From positions 1,984,001-2,048,000 of the forward strand of contig NZ_OU745390.1 of the NCBI RefSeq assembly GCF_916618955.1: a stretch of DNA of 64,000 bases. Reading direction: 5' to 3'. Origin of the DNA: Pseudomonas sp. Marseille-Q3773. Its GTDB lineage: Bacteria; Pseudomonadota; Gammaproteobacteria; Pseudomonadales; Pseudomonadaceae. The position numbers were made by a program, and so were the translations under genes. This document shows positions 16,268-24,593 of this stretch, piece after piece. Each line of letters begins with the position of its first letter. The stretch's first letter is position 1. The notes beneath the pieces were generated by a model that searched no databases, was not told the origin of the DNA, and was given only the letters and a program-made list of their open reading frames with translations.

Positions 16268-17596
16268 ATGACTTCAGCACCATCCCGCCCGGATGAACTC
16301 GAACGCAGCACCATGCGGCGGGTCGCCTGGCGCCTGCTGCCCTTCCTGATCCTCTGCTACCTGATCGCGATCATCGATCGGGGCAACATCGGCATGGCTT
16401 CCCTGCAGATGAACGAAGACCTGCAGCTCACGGCCAAGGTGTTCGGCTTCGCCAGCAGCCTGTTCTTCTTCGCCTACTTCCTGGTCGAAGTGCCCAGCAA
16501 CCTGGCCATGCAACGCTATGGCGCGCGCATCTGGATCGCCCGCATCATGATCACCTGGGGCCTGATCTCGGCTGGCACGGCGTTCGTCCAGGGCGCCAAC
16601 TCGCTGTACGTGATGCGCTTCCTGCTCGGTGCTGCCGAGGCCGGGTTCTTCCCGGGCGTGTTGCTGTACCTCACCTACTGGCTGCCCTCGGCCTACCGTG
16701 CGCGCATGGTAGCGTTGTTCATGGTGGCGATCCCGGCCGCCAATTTCATCGGTTCGCCGCTGTCCGGCCTGCTGCTGAGCCTGGATGGCTGGCTGGGCAT
16801 GCGTGGCTGGCACTGGCTGTTCATTCTCGAGGGCATCCCCGCCGTACTGCTGGGCATCGCCTGCCTGTTCGTGCTTACCGACCGCCCGGAACAGGCCTCG
16901 TGGCTCAACGACGAGCAGCGTGGCTGGCTCACCGGCCGTCTGGCTGCAGAAGCGGCGAAGAAGACCGCCATCGGCCACATCTCGCTGTGGAAGCTGCTGC
17001 GCCACAAAGATATCTGGCTGCTGGCACTGATCTACTCGGGCGCTTCCGCCGCGGGCAGCACCATGAGCGTGTGGGCCCCGCAGCTGCTGAAAACCTTCGG
17101 CCTCAGCGCCATGGAAATCGGCCTGGTCAATGCCATCCCTTATGGCATTGCCTCGGTGCTGATGATCATCTGGGGGCGCAGCTCCGACCGCACCGGCGAG
17201 CGCCGCTGGCATACCGCGATGACCATGCTGCTGATCGCGGTGGGCCTGCTGATGACGCTGTTCACCTCGTCCCTGCCGGCGACGGTGGTGATGCTGACCA
17301 TGGTCCTGGTGGGGGCCTACTCGATGAAGGGGCCGTTCTGGGCACTGGTCTCGGGCTGGTTGTCCTCGTCGACGGCTGCGGCGGGGCTGGCAGCCGTGGG
17401 CGCCATGGCCAACCTGATTGGCGGTGGCTTGATGGTCAATGCCTACGGTGCCATCCACGATGCCACCGGCAGCTACTCGCTGGCTCTGATGCCGTTGGCC
17501 GCGCTGTGCACCGTGGCCGGTATCGCGGTGCTGGTCATCGGCCGCAAGCGCCAGCGCGAGCAAGCCGAGGCAGCCAGCGCCATCAGCGTCAAGTAA
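16268..17596 (+). CDS. MFS transporter, anion:cation symporter (ACS) type
   Basis: The 442-residue, ~12-helix porter is a clear paralogue of the one at 11645. It shares LIAIIDRGNIGMASLQMNED in the first helix and VEVPSNLAMQRYGARIWIAR after helix 2. ATG 16268 follows ATCGGAGAGCACC; the frame is open further upstream but without a ribosome site. It lies 81 nt after the dehydrogenase and probably imports its substrate or precursor. Confidence 0.92.
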   Translation: MTSAPSRPDELERSTMRRVAWRLLPFLILCYLIAIIDRGNIGMASLQMNEDLQLTAKVFGFASSLFFFAYFLVEVPSNLAMQRYGARIWIARIMITWGLISAGTAFVQGANSLYVMRFLLGAAEAGFFPGVLLYLTYWLPSAYRARMVALFMVAIPAANFIGSPLSGLLLSLDGWLGMRGWHWLFILEGIPAVLLGIACLFVLTDRPEQASWLNDEQRGWLTGRLAAEAAKKTAIGHISLWKLLRHKDIWLLALIYSGASAAGSTMSVWAPQLLKTFGLSAMEIGLVNAIPYGIASVLMIIWGRSSDRTGERRWHTAMTMLLIAVGLLMTLFTSSLPATVVMLTMVLVGAYSMKGPFWALVSGWLSSSTAAAGLAAVGAMANLIGGGLMVNAYGAIHDATGSYSLALMPLAALCTVAGIAVLVIGRKRQREQAEAASAISVK

Positions 17597-17612
17597 GCCA
17601 CCCAAGCCGCAC

Positions 17613-17649
17613 GCCCGCTGCCCACCTTCCAGCCAGGTGGGCAGCGGGC
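17613..17649 (+). terminator. Long stem-loop after the MFS gene
   Basis: GCCCGCTGCCCACCT (17613-17627) pairs perfectly with AGGTGGGCAGCGGGC (17635-17649) around a 7-nt loop, 16 nt after the stop codon. The 15-bp GC-rich stem lacks a T-run but is well placed to end the operon. Confidence 0.7.
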
Positions 17650-18038
17650 GATCAGCCATACAGGCGACTGCTCGGTCGAAGGTACAAGGCCAGGGAGATC
17701 AGCCTCGCCAGCGTCGCATGGGCGGCCGCCTTCAACAGAAAGTGCAGGCTGCGCGCCAGGGCGTGGCTACTGCATTTCAAGCCCCCCCCACGGTATGATT
17801 GGCCCACGCCAGGATTGGCGATGTGCCATGGCCTTCAGCAGGATCGCCAGCGCGGAAAATCGGATTTTCATCAAGTTCCATCGTGAAACGTGACATTCTC
17901 CTCGTTGTTCCACTGCCCTCGGCCATCCGTCGCTCACCCGCTTCGTCACCCCATCGCGAAGCGCCCCTGCCTATCGGCTGAATCCGGCACACGCGGCTAC
18001 CGCTCGCGCTCCCCCATGGCTTTCACGAGACGACCTCC
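17650..18038. other. Intergenic stretch with a possible frameshifted minus-strand ORF
   Basis: About 390 bases with no confident gene. On the minus strand a frame starting MKIRFSALAILLKAMAHRQS reaches a stop just after a run of eight G (C8 at 17782-17789). With one G fewer it would continue LKCSSHALARSLHFLLKAAA to RLYG and stop near 17658. Neither half resembles a family I know. Confidence 0.35.
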
Positions 18039-19286
18039 TTGGCAAATTCAAGGCCCCTCGCTTCCCATCACCGTGCCCTCGACTGGCTGAACTTCTTCCT
18101 TGCCGACGTACGCGACGGCCTCGGCCCTTACCTGGCCATCTACCTGCTCGCCGTGCACCAGTGGCAGCCGGCCAATATCGGCCTGCTGATGAGCCTGGCC
18201 GGCATCGTCGCGCTGCTGGCGCAGACGCCGGCCGGGGCCTTGATCGACCGCACCCCGGCCAAGCGCGCGGTGCTGGTGATTGCTGCCGTGCTGGTGACCG
18301 GCAGTTGCCTGTTGCTGCCGCTGATTTCGTCGTTCGGCTGGGTGGCCTTGACCCAGACGATCAGTGCCCTGGCAGGCTCGGCGTTCGCCCCGGCGATAGC
18401 CGCGATCTCGCTGGGTATCACCGGCCCCAAGGCGTTCACCCGGCGGGTCGGGCGCAACGAAACCTTCAACCACGCCGGCAATGCCTGCTCGGCGCTGCTG
18501 GCCGGCGGCCTGGCCTACCTGTTCGGCCCGGTGGTGGTGTTCTACCTGATGGCGGTCATGACCGTGGCCAGCATCGTCGCCGTCGCGCGCGTGCCCGCCG
18601 CAGCGATCGACCACCAGTTGGCGCGCGGCCTGGCCCATGGCCCAGGCGCTGATGACCACCCTGCCGGGTACAAGCTGCTGCTGCACAACCGCACCCTGCT
18701 GGTTTTCGCGGTGTGCTGCGCGTTGTTCCACCTGGCCAATGCGGCGATGCTGCCGCTGGTGAGCCAGAAGCTGTCGCAGGTCGACCTGCGCCTGGCCACC
18801 CCGCTGACCTCCGCCTGCATCGTCGCGGCGCAGCTGGTGATGGTCCCCATGGCGCTGCTGGTGGGGGCCAAGGCCGAGCACTGGGGGCGCAAGCCGTTCC
18901 TGCTGGCCGGCTTTCTCATCCTGCCGCTGCGCGGGGCGTTGTACGTGGTGTCCGACAACCCGTTCTGGCTGGTCGGCGTGCAGCTGCTGGACGGGGTCGG
19001 CGCGGGTATCTTCGGCGCGCTGTTCCCGATCGTGGTCAAGGACTTGACCGACGGCACCGGGCGCTTCAACGTCAGCCTTGGCGCGCTGGCGGCAGTATTC
19101 GGCCTGGGTGCCGCACTCAGCCCGGGCATCGCCGGGCTGGTGGTACAGGCCGCTGGCTATGATGCGGCATTCCTGACCTTGGCCGCGATTGCCGGCGCCG
19201 CCTTCGTTCTGGTAATGGTCGCGCTGCCCGAGACCCGGCCCGACGCTTCGCCATCACCCTCCTTGACTACCCTTGCCGGAAACTGA
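18039..19286 (+). CDS. MFS transporter
   Basis: The 415-residue inner-membrane protein has about 12 helices: LNFFLADVRDGLGPYLAIYL in helix 1 and AGALIDRTPAKRAVLVIAAV after helix 2. The start is the TTG at 18039, the first possible initiator after an upstream stop; no ATG occurs before residue 50, inside helix 2. The next gene's ATG lies 8 nt after this stop, so they form an operon. DRTPAKR-type MFS proteins are often drug or metabolite exporters. The substrate is unknown. Confidence 0.85.
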   Translation: MANSRPLASHHRALDWLNFFLADVRDGLGPYLAIYLLAVHQWQPANIGLLMSLAGIVALLAQTPAGALIDRTPAKRAVLVIAAVLVTGSCLLLPLISSFGWVALTQTISALAGSAFAPAIAAISLGITGPKAFTRRVGRNETFNHAGNACSALLAGGLAYLFGPVVVFYLMAVMTVASIVAVARVPAAAIDHQLARGLAHGPGADDHPAGYKLLLHNRTLLVFAVCCALFHLANAAMLPLVSQKLSQVDLRLATPLTSACIVAAQLVMVPMALLVGAKAEHWGRKPFLLAGFLILPLRGALYVVSDNPFWLVGVQLLDGVGAGIFGALFPIVVKDLTDGTGRFNVSLGALAAVFGLGAALSPGIAGLVVQAAGYDAAFLTLAAIAGAAFVLVMVALPETRPDASPSPSLTTLAGN

Positions 19287-19293
19287 ACAGCCC

Positions 19294-20547
19294 ATGCCAT
19301 TCAGCGAACACGCATCGATCATCTGGGCGGTAGCCGCCCTGGCCACCCTTGGTGTCATTTTGCGCCCCTGGCGCATCCCCGAATACGTCTGGGCCATGGG
19401 CGGCGCCTTGCTGCTGGTCGGCCTGGGCCAGATCACAGCGCACAGCGCCCTGGCGGCGGTGGCCGAAGGCAGCGATGTCTACCTGTTCCTGATCGGCATG
19501 ATGGTGCTGGCCGAGCTGGCCCGCCAGGAGGGGCTGTTCGACTGGCTGGCGCGCTACGCCGTGCAGCACGCGCAGGGTTCCGGGCAACGGCTGTTCGACC
19601 TGGTGTTCCTGGTCGGTACGCTGGTCACCGTATTCCTCTCCAACGATGCCACGGCGGTGGTGCTCACGCCGGCGGTGTACGCGGCATGCAAGGCAGCCAA
19701 AGCCGAGCCTTTGCCGTACCTGTTCATCTGCGCGTTCATCGCCAACGCGGCCAGCTTCGTGCTGCCGATTTCCAACCCGGCCAACCTGGTGGTGTTCGGC
19801 AGCCACATGCCACCGCTGCCAGACTGGCTCAGGCAGTTCACCCTGCCGTCGCTGGCGGCCATCGCCCTGACCTACCTGGCGCTGCGCCTGGCCCAGCGCC
19901 GGCAGATCAGTCAGCCGCTGGCCCTGAGCGTGCATACCCAGCCGCTGTCGGCTGGCGCCCGCCTGTGCGCGCTGGGCATCGCGCTGACTGCCGCCTTGCT
20001 GCTGGGCGCCTCGGCACTGGACATGGCGCTGGGCCTGCCGACATTCGCTGCCGGCGTGGCGATCACGGCGTTGATCCACCTGCGCCAGCGGCGCAGCCCG
20101 ATGCCGGTGCTGCGCCATGTCGCGTGGGGTGTACTGCCGCTGGTGGGGGGCTTGTTCGTGCTGGTCGAGGCGGTCGCCCAGACCGGACTGGTCGCGCGCC
20201 TGGCCCAGGCGCTGGCCACGCTGGCAGAGGCTGCGCCGGGCCAGGCCAGCTGGCTGGCGGGCGTGGCTGTCGCCATTGCCAGCAACCTGATGAACAACCT
20301 GCCCACCGGGTTGATGGCAGGGTCCATGGGTTCGCTGGTGCAACTGCCGCAACAGACCACGGCTGCGCTGCTGATCGGTGTCGACCTGGGGCCGAACCTG
20401 TCGATTACCGGCTCGCTGGCGACGCTGCTGTGGCTGGTCGCGATCCGTCGCGAAGGCGAGCATGTCAGTGCCTGGCAGTTCCTGCGCCTGGGGCTGCTGG
20501 TGATGCCACCGGCCCTGGTGGCGGCGTTGCTGGCATTGCAGGTGTGA
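19294..20547 (+). CDS. ArsB/NhaD (SLC13-like) ion transporter
   Basis: The 417-residue protein has about 10-11 hydrophobic segments. VYLFLIGMMVLAELARQEGL, FLSNDATAVVLTPAVYA and SNLMNNLPTGLMAGSMGSLV are the paired hairpin motifs of the ArsB/CitM ion transporter superfamily. It could extrude arsenite or exchange Na+/H+. No arsR or arsC adjoins it, so arsenic specificity is not supported. Its ATG lies 8 nt after the stop of the MFS gene; a TTG at 19273 inside that gene is an unlikely start. Confidence 0.85.
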   Translation: MPFSEHASIIWAVAALATLGVILRPWRIPEYVWAMGGALLLVGLGQITAHSALAAVAEGSDVYLFLIGMMVLAELARQEGLFDWLARYAVQHAQGSGQRLFDLVFLVGTLVTVFLSNDATAVVLTPAVYAACKAAKAEPLPYLFICAFIANAASFVLPISNPANLVVFGSHMPPLPDWLRQFTLPSLAAIALTYLALRLAQRRQISQPLALSVHTQPLSAGARLCALGIALTAALLLGASALDMALGLPTFAAGVAITALIHLRQRRSPMPVLRHVAWGVLPLVGGLFVLVEAVAQTGLVARLAQALATLAEAAPGQASWLAGVAVAIASNLMNNLPTGLMAGSMGSLVQLPQQTTAALLIGVDLGPNLSITGSLATLLWLVAIRREGEHVSAWQFLRLGLLVMPPALVAALLALQV

Positions 20548-20582
20548 TCGGGGGCTTCACGGCAGCCAGGCTGCAGCCACGC

Positions 20583-21470
20583 TTATACGTCCAGAGCGCC
20601 TCTGAGCAAGGCGCTGAGCACCGATGCTGCATCAGCGCCCTGGGTATCGAGCAGGCATACGGGCACGCCGTCGGGTAGCGCCTGCGACAGCACCGGCCCC
20701 TCGCCGGCCAGGGCCAGCGGGCAGGCGATCTCCATCTGCAGCCAGCGCAGGCGCTTGGCCAGTGCGGCATTCACCGGCCCTTGCATCGCCACCACGAGCG
20801 CCGCAGGTTGCACCGCCGCACACACCAGCGCCACCTCCTCCAATGGCAGCGGCCCACCCAGGACTTCGATGCGCTGGTGCTCGCCACTGAGCAGCAGCGC
20901 AGTGCCCAGCAATGCCAGCTCAGGCTGTTCATCGCCAGCCACCAGCAGCACGCGCGGGGCAGCGACCTGGTTCAGTTGCAGGCGCAGCAGTAGCCGCGCC
21001 CGCAGGAAAAAATCGAGAAACAGCCATTGGCTGCGTGCCCCCGGTGCGTCGCTGCCGCGCAGTTCCTGCCACACCGGCAGCAACACCTGCCCGAACACCA
21101 CCGCTTTCGGCAACAGGGTGAACAGCTGCCCGTGCAACGCCTCCAGCGCCTGCACATCGTAGCTTGCAGTCGCCCGTGCCAGCGATGCCCGCCAATCGGC
21201 AAAGTGTGCGTCGCCCTGCCGTTGCTCGACAGCCTGCCGGTTCAGCAACGGGCCGACCTTGCTGATCGGCAGGCCATTGGCGGTCCAGCGCAGGATGTCG
21301 CGGATACGCTGTACGTCGCTGGCCGTGTACAGGCGATGCCCGCCTTCGGTGCGATGCGGCTGGATCAGGCCATGGCGGCGCTCCCAGGCACGCAGGGTAA
21401 CCGGGTTGATGCCGGTGAGGCTGACCACGTCACGCATGGGCAGCAAATCGGTGGGGGTCGTTTCAGTCAT
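20583..21470 (-). CDS. pplR2: Class II LitR-like MerR-family regulator (PplR2-type)
   Basis: The ~295-residue protein has an N-terminal MerR winged HTH (residues about 10-75: GINPVTLRAWERRHGLIQPH, TEGGHRLYTASDVQRIRDIL) and a C-terminal half laid out like the CarH/LitR helical and cobalamin-like domains. Where CarH-type proteins carry the B12-ligating His motif, this has GDEQPELALLG without the His, as expected of class II LitR proteins that work without B12. It is divergent from a short LOV photoreceptor. In P. putida the pplR2/ppSB2-LOV pair has this arrangement and light induction needs both partner types. Start ATG 21470; a TTG at 21488 is possible. Confidence 0.85.
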   Translation of the reverse strand: MTETTPTDLLPMRDVVSLTGINPVTLRAWERRHGLIQPHRTEGGHRLYTASDVQRIRDILRWTANGLPISKVGPLLNRQAVEQRQGDAHFADWRASLARATASYDVQALEALHGQLFTLLPKAVVFGQVLLPVWQELRGSDAPGARSQWLFLDFFLRARLLLRLQLNQVAAPRVLLVAGDEQPELALLGTALLLSGEHQRIEVLGGPLPLEEVALVCAAVQPAALVVAMQGPVNAALAKRLRWLQMEIACPLALAGEGPVLSQALPDGVPVCLLDTQGADAASVLSALLRGALDV

Positions 21471-21617
21471 ACCGGGATTCGTCCGCAAGGTGCGCTCATT
21501 CTAGCCCTATCCACCCCTTCTGCGGCGAGCCGGTATAGGCCATCATGGGTAAAACGCGTCGCCTGGCCAGGTCGGCCAGGCTGCGCATACCACAGACAGA
21601 CTCCCGGGTGGGCTTGA

Positions 21618-22064
21618 ATGATCAACGCAAAGCTCCTGCAACTGATGGTCGACAACTCCAACGACGGCATCGTCGTCGCCGAACAGGAAGGCACCGACAG
21701 CATTCTCATCTATGCCAACCCCGCGTTCGAACGCCTGACCGGTTATCGCAGCGATGACATCCTGTACCAGGATTGCCGCTTTCTCCAAGGCGATGACCAC
21801 GACCAGGTGGCGCTGGAACGCATTCGCGAAGCGATCCGTGAGGGCCGCCCTTGCTGCCAGGTGCTACGCAATTATCGCAAGGACGGCAGCCTGTTCTGGA
21901 ACGAGCTGTCCATCACCCCGGTGCACAACGACGCCGATGAACTCACGTATTACATCGGCATCCAGCGTGATGTCACGGCGCAAGTGCAGGCCGAGCAGCG
22001 GGTACGTGAGCTGGAGGCGGAAGTCGCGGAATTGCGTCGGCAGCTCGCCGTACAGAAATCCTGA
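21618..22064 (+). CDS. Short LOV-domain blue-light photoreceptor (PpSB2-LOV-like)
   Basis: The 148-residue single LOV domain has short terminal caps and no effector domain. The flavin-adduct cysteine is C53 in YQDCRFLQGDD, preceded by NPAFERLTGY and followed by NYRKDGSLFWNELSITPVHN and YYIGIQRDVT. A C-terminal coiled helix (VRELEAEVAELRRQL) matches the dimerising J-alpha-like tail of the P. putida short LOV proteins. Blue light forms an FMN-cysteinyl adduct. It is divergent from the MerR regulator and upstream of an operon with PplR-type sites, so it is the probable light input. Confidence 0.92.
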   Translation: MINAKLLQLMVDNSNDGIVVAEQEGTDSILIYANPAFERLTGYRSDDILYQDCRFLQGDDHDQVALERIREAIREGRPCCQVLRNYRKDGSLFWNELSITPVHNDADELTYYIGIQRDVTAQVQAEQRVRELEAEVAELRRQLAVQKS

Positions 22065-22073
22065 AGAAATAAT

Positions 22074-22098
22074 TGTACAAGACCGTTGCGCTTGTACA
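22074..22098 (+). promoter_or_regulatory. TGTACA pair with N13 spacing, upstream half-site cluster
   Basis: TGTACA at 22074-22079 and 22093-22098 are separated by 13 nt, one more than the N12 of the canonical element just downstream. Each lies in an extended AATTGTACAA or TTGTACAATT palindrome. It could be an auxiliary PplR site or double as a stem. Confidence 0.55.
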
Positions 22099-22125
22099 AT
22101 TTTCGCCATAGGCTTCAGTCATACC

Positions 22126-22149
22126 TGTACAAGTTATGTGACTTGTACA
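22126..22149 (+). promoter_or_regulatory. PplR/LitR-type light-response element for the plus operon
   Basis: TGTACA (22126-22131), twelve bases, TGTACA (22144-22149) is an exact match to the direct repeat T(G/A)TACA-N12-TGTACA reported for PplR1 of P. putida. It lies 20 bp upstream of the ATG of the NTF2-like gene that opens the plus-strand operon. Confidence 0.8.
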
Positions 22150-22168
22150 GATTTAACTGGAGCTGCAC

Positions 22169-22591
22169 ATGTCCGTCTACCTTCAGCGGTTCGCCGAGCG
22201 GTTCGCCTGCCTTCAGCGCGACAATCTGCACCTTCTCGGCGAGTTATATGACGACTCGGTCACCTTCCGCGATCCCCTGCACCATATCGAGGGGCTCGAA
22301 GCGTTGCACGCCTATTTCGGCCAGCTGTACGCCAACGCGCGCGATATCAGCTACAGCTTCGCCGGCTACGACGAGGTACGGCCAGGCCAGGGCTACCTGC
22401 GCTGGCACTTGCGCTTCTGTCACCCGCGGCTGAAAGGCGGCGAGCCGGTCAGCCTGCAAGGTTGCAGCTTCCTGCAATGGCGCGAGCGGGTGTTCAGCCA
22501 CCAGGACTACTTCGACGCCGGCGCGCTGTTGTATGAACACGTCCCGGTCCTCGGCGGCGCAGTTCGCTGGCTCAAAGGGCGGCTGGCATGA
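22169..22591 (+). CDS. NTF2-like/SnoaL family protein
   Basis: The 140-residue NTF2-like cone-fold protein begins MSVYLQRFAERFACLQRDNL. It continues LYDDSVTFRDPLHHIEGLEA, then LRFCHPRLKGG and WRERVFSHQDYFDAGALLYE. Its biochemical role is unknown. GGAG lies 8 nt before the ATG. It is the first gene of the light-responsive operon and overlaps the SDR start by 4 nt (ATGA), so the two are translationally coupled. Confidence 0.87.
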   Translation: MSVYLQRFAERFACLQRDNLHLLGELYDDSVTFRDPLHHIEGLEALHAYFGQLYANARDISYSFAGYDEVRPGQGYLRWHLRFCHPRLKGGEPVSLQGCSFLQWRERVFSHQDYFDAGALLYEHVPVLGGAVRWLKGRLA

Positions 22592-23340
22592 CCCGCTGCT
22601 GGTTGACCGGCGCAAGCAGCGGTATCGGCGCCGCGCTTGCCGAGCAACTGCTCGAACAGGGCCACCAGGTGGCCGTGGGCGGGCGACACGCCGAGCGCCT
22701 GGCGCCGTTGGCGCAACGCTTCCCCGACCAGGTACTGCTGGCCGTCGGCGATCTCGACGACCCGCACCAGGTCGAGCAGATCGCCGCCCGCATCAGGCAG
22801 GCCTGGGGCGGCCTCGACATGGCCATCCTCAATGCCGGCACCTGCGAATACCTGGAGCCGGGGCACTTCGACCCGGCGCTGGTCGAGCGGGTGCTGCGCA
22901 CCAACCTGCTGGGTACCAGCCAGTGCCTGGCGGCCGCCCTGCCCCTGCTGCGCGCCGGCCGTCGCCCCCACCTGGTGGTGGTGGGCAGCTCGGTCACCTG
23001 GCTGGCCCTGCCCCGGGCCGGCGCCTACGGTGCGTCCAAGGCAGCCTTGCGCTACCTGGTGGAGTCCCTGCGTATCGACCTGCGCAGTGAAGGCGTCGAC
23101 GTCACCCTGGTCAGCCCGGGGTTCGTCGATACGCCGCTGACCCGACGCAACGATTTCCCGATGCCGCAATTGTGGACGGCCGCCCGTGCCGCAGGCTACA
23201 TCGTCAGCCGCCTGCCGCAGCGGCCACTGGAAATCAGCTTCCCGCGCGGTTTCATCCTGGTGCTGCGGCTGCTCGGCGGGTTGCCGGCGCGCCTGCGCCT
23301 GGCCATCGGGCTGCGCCTGGCACGCAGGCAGGAAGGGTGA
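22588..23340 (+). CDS. Short-chain dehydrogenase/reductase
   Basis: The 250-residue classical SDR has the cofactor motif LTGASSGIG at residues about 6-14, NAG at about 90, catalytic Ser in VVVGSSVTW and YGASK (Tyr and Lys) at about 150. The C-terminal extension contains a hydrophobic arginine-rich tail that may associate with membrane. It presumably oxidises or reduces a lipid-derived substrate, given its position between the NTF2-like gene and the fatty-acid-modifying genes. It starts inside the preceding gene's stop and is followed after 5 nt by the flavoprotein. Confidence 0.9.
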   Translation: MTRCWLTGASSGIGAALAEQLLEQGHQVAVGGRHAERLAPLAQRFPDQVLLAVGDLDDPHQVEQIAARIRQAWGGLDMAILNAGTCEYLEPGHFDPALVERVLRTNLLGTSQCLAAALPLLRAGRRPHLVVVGSSVTWLALPRAGAYGASKAALRYLVESLRIDLRSEGVDVTLVSPGFVDTPLTRRNDFPMPQLWTAARAAGYIVSRLPQRPLEISFPRGFILVLRLLGGLPARLRLAIGLRLARRQEG

Positions 23341-23345
23341 AGCCC

Positions 23346-24593
23346 ATGCGTATCGCGATCATTGGCAGCGGCATTTCCGGCCTGACCTGCGCCTACCTGC
23401 TGTCGCGTCGGCATCAGGTCACGGTGTTCGAGGCCGACAGCTGGATCGGCGGGCATACCCACACGGTGGATGTCAGCTGTGGCGGTAGAACCTATGCCAT
23501 CGACACCGGTTTCATCGTCTTCAATGACTGGACCTACCCGCAGTTCATCCGCCTGCTCGACCGGCTCGGGGTCGCCTCGCAGCCAACCGAAATGAGCTTC
23601 TCGGTGCATGACCCGGCGAGCGGCCTGGCTTACAACGGGCACAGCCTGAAAACCTTGTTCGCGCAACGGCGCAACCTGCTGTCGGTGGGCTTCTGGGGCA
23701 TGCTGAGGGATATCCTGCGCTTCAACCGCGAAGCACTGGCCGACCTCGACAGCCAGCGCCAGCAGGCCTGCACCACCCTCGGCGAGTACCTGCGCGCCGG
23801 GGGCTATGGCCAGCGCTTCATCGACCACTACATCATCCCCATGGGCTCAGCGATCTGGTCGATGTCGCGCGCCGACATGCTCGCTTTTCCGCTGGCGTTT
23901 TTCGTACGGTTCTGCCGCAACCATGGTTTGCTGTCGGTCAACCAGCGCCCGCAGTGGCGGGTGATCCAGGGGGGCTCGCGCAGTTACCTGGAACCGCTGT
24001 GCAAACCCTTCGCCGACCAGCTACGCCTGGCGTGCAAGGTCCACCGGGTGGTACGCGACGACGGTGGGGTCACCCTGCACAGTGCCGCCGGCACCGAGCG
24101 CTTCGACAGTGTCGTGTTCGCCTGCCACAGCGACCAGGCGCTGGCGTTGCTGGAAGCACCCAGCATCCTCGAGCGCAAGGTGCTCTCGGCCATCCGCTAT
24201 GCCAGCAACGACGTGGTGCTGCACACCGACACTCGCCTGTTGCCGCCCGTCAAGGCAGCCTGGGCCAGCTGGAACTATCGCCTGGGCGGGCCCGCCCAGG
24301 CGCCGGCGGCGCTGACCTACAACATGAACATCCTGCAAGGCCTGCAGGCGCCTGAAACCTTCTGCGTCAGCCTTAACCAGACCGCGCTGATAGACCCCAT
24401 GCAGATCCTTGCCCGCTTCCAGTATGCCCACCCGCAATACAGCCTGGCGGCGACCGCGGCACAAGCACGCCACGCCGAGCTGCAGGGCCATCTGCACAGC
24501 TACTACTGTGGCGCCTACTGGGGCAACGGCTTCCACGAAGACGGCGTGGCAAGCGCCTTGAACGTCGCCGAACGGTTCGGAGAAACACTGTGA
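23346..24593 (+). CDS. FAD-dependent amine oxidase-like protein (UfaD-like desaturase candidate)
   Basis: The 415-residue flavoprotein has the dinucleotide motif MRIAIIGSGISGLTCAYLLS, the FEADSWIGGHTHTVDV segment and RYASNDVVLHTDTRLLP towards the middle. It belongs to the NAD(P)-binding amine-oxidase-like group that neighbours cyclopropane-synthase homologues in many bacteria. In Rhodobacter a related protein is implicated in desaturating methylated fatty acids on the way to furan fatty acids, and a similar step is inferred here. Its end overlaps the DUF1365 start by 4 nt (GTGA). Confidence 0.85.
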   Translation: MRIAIIGSGISGLTCAYLLSRRHQVTVFEADSWIGGHTHTVDVSCGGRTYAIDTGFIVFNDWTYPQFIRLLDRLGVASQPTEMSFSVHDPASGLAYNGHSLKTLFAQRRNLLSVGFWGMLRDILRFNREALADLDSQRQQACTTLGEYLRAGGYGQRFIDHYIIPMGSAIWSMSRADMLAFPLAFFVRFCRNHGLLSVNQRPQWRVIQGGSRSYLEPLCKPFADQLRLACKVHRVVRDDGGVTLHSAAGTERFDSVVFACHSDQALALLEAPSILERKVLSAIRYASNDVVLHTDTRLLPPVKAAWASWNYRLGGPAQAPAALTYNMNILQGLQAPETFCVSLNQTALIDPMQILARFQYAHPQYSLAATAAQARHAELQGHLHSYYCGAYWGNGFHEDGVASALNVAERFGETL

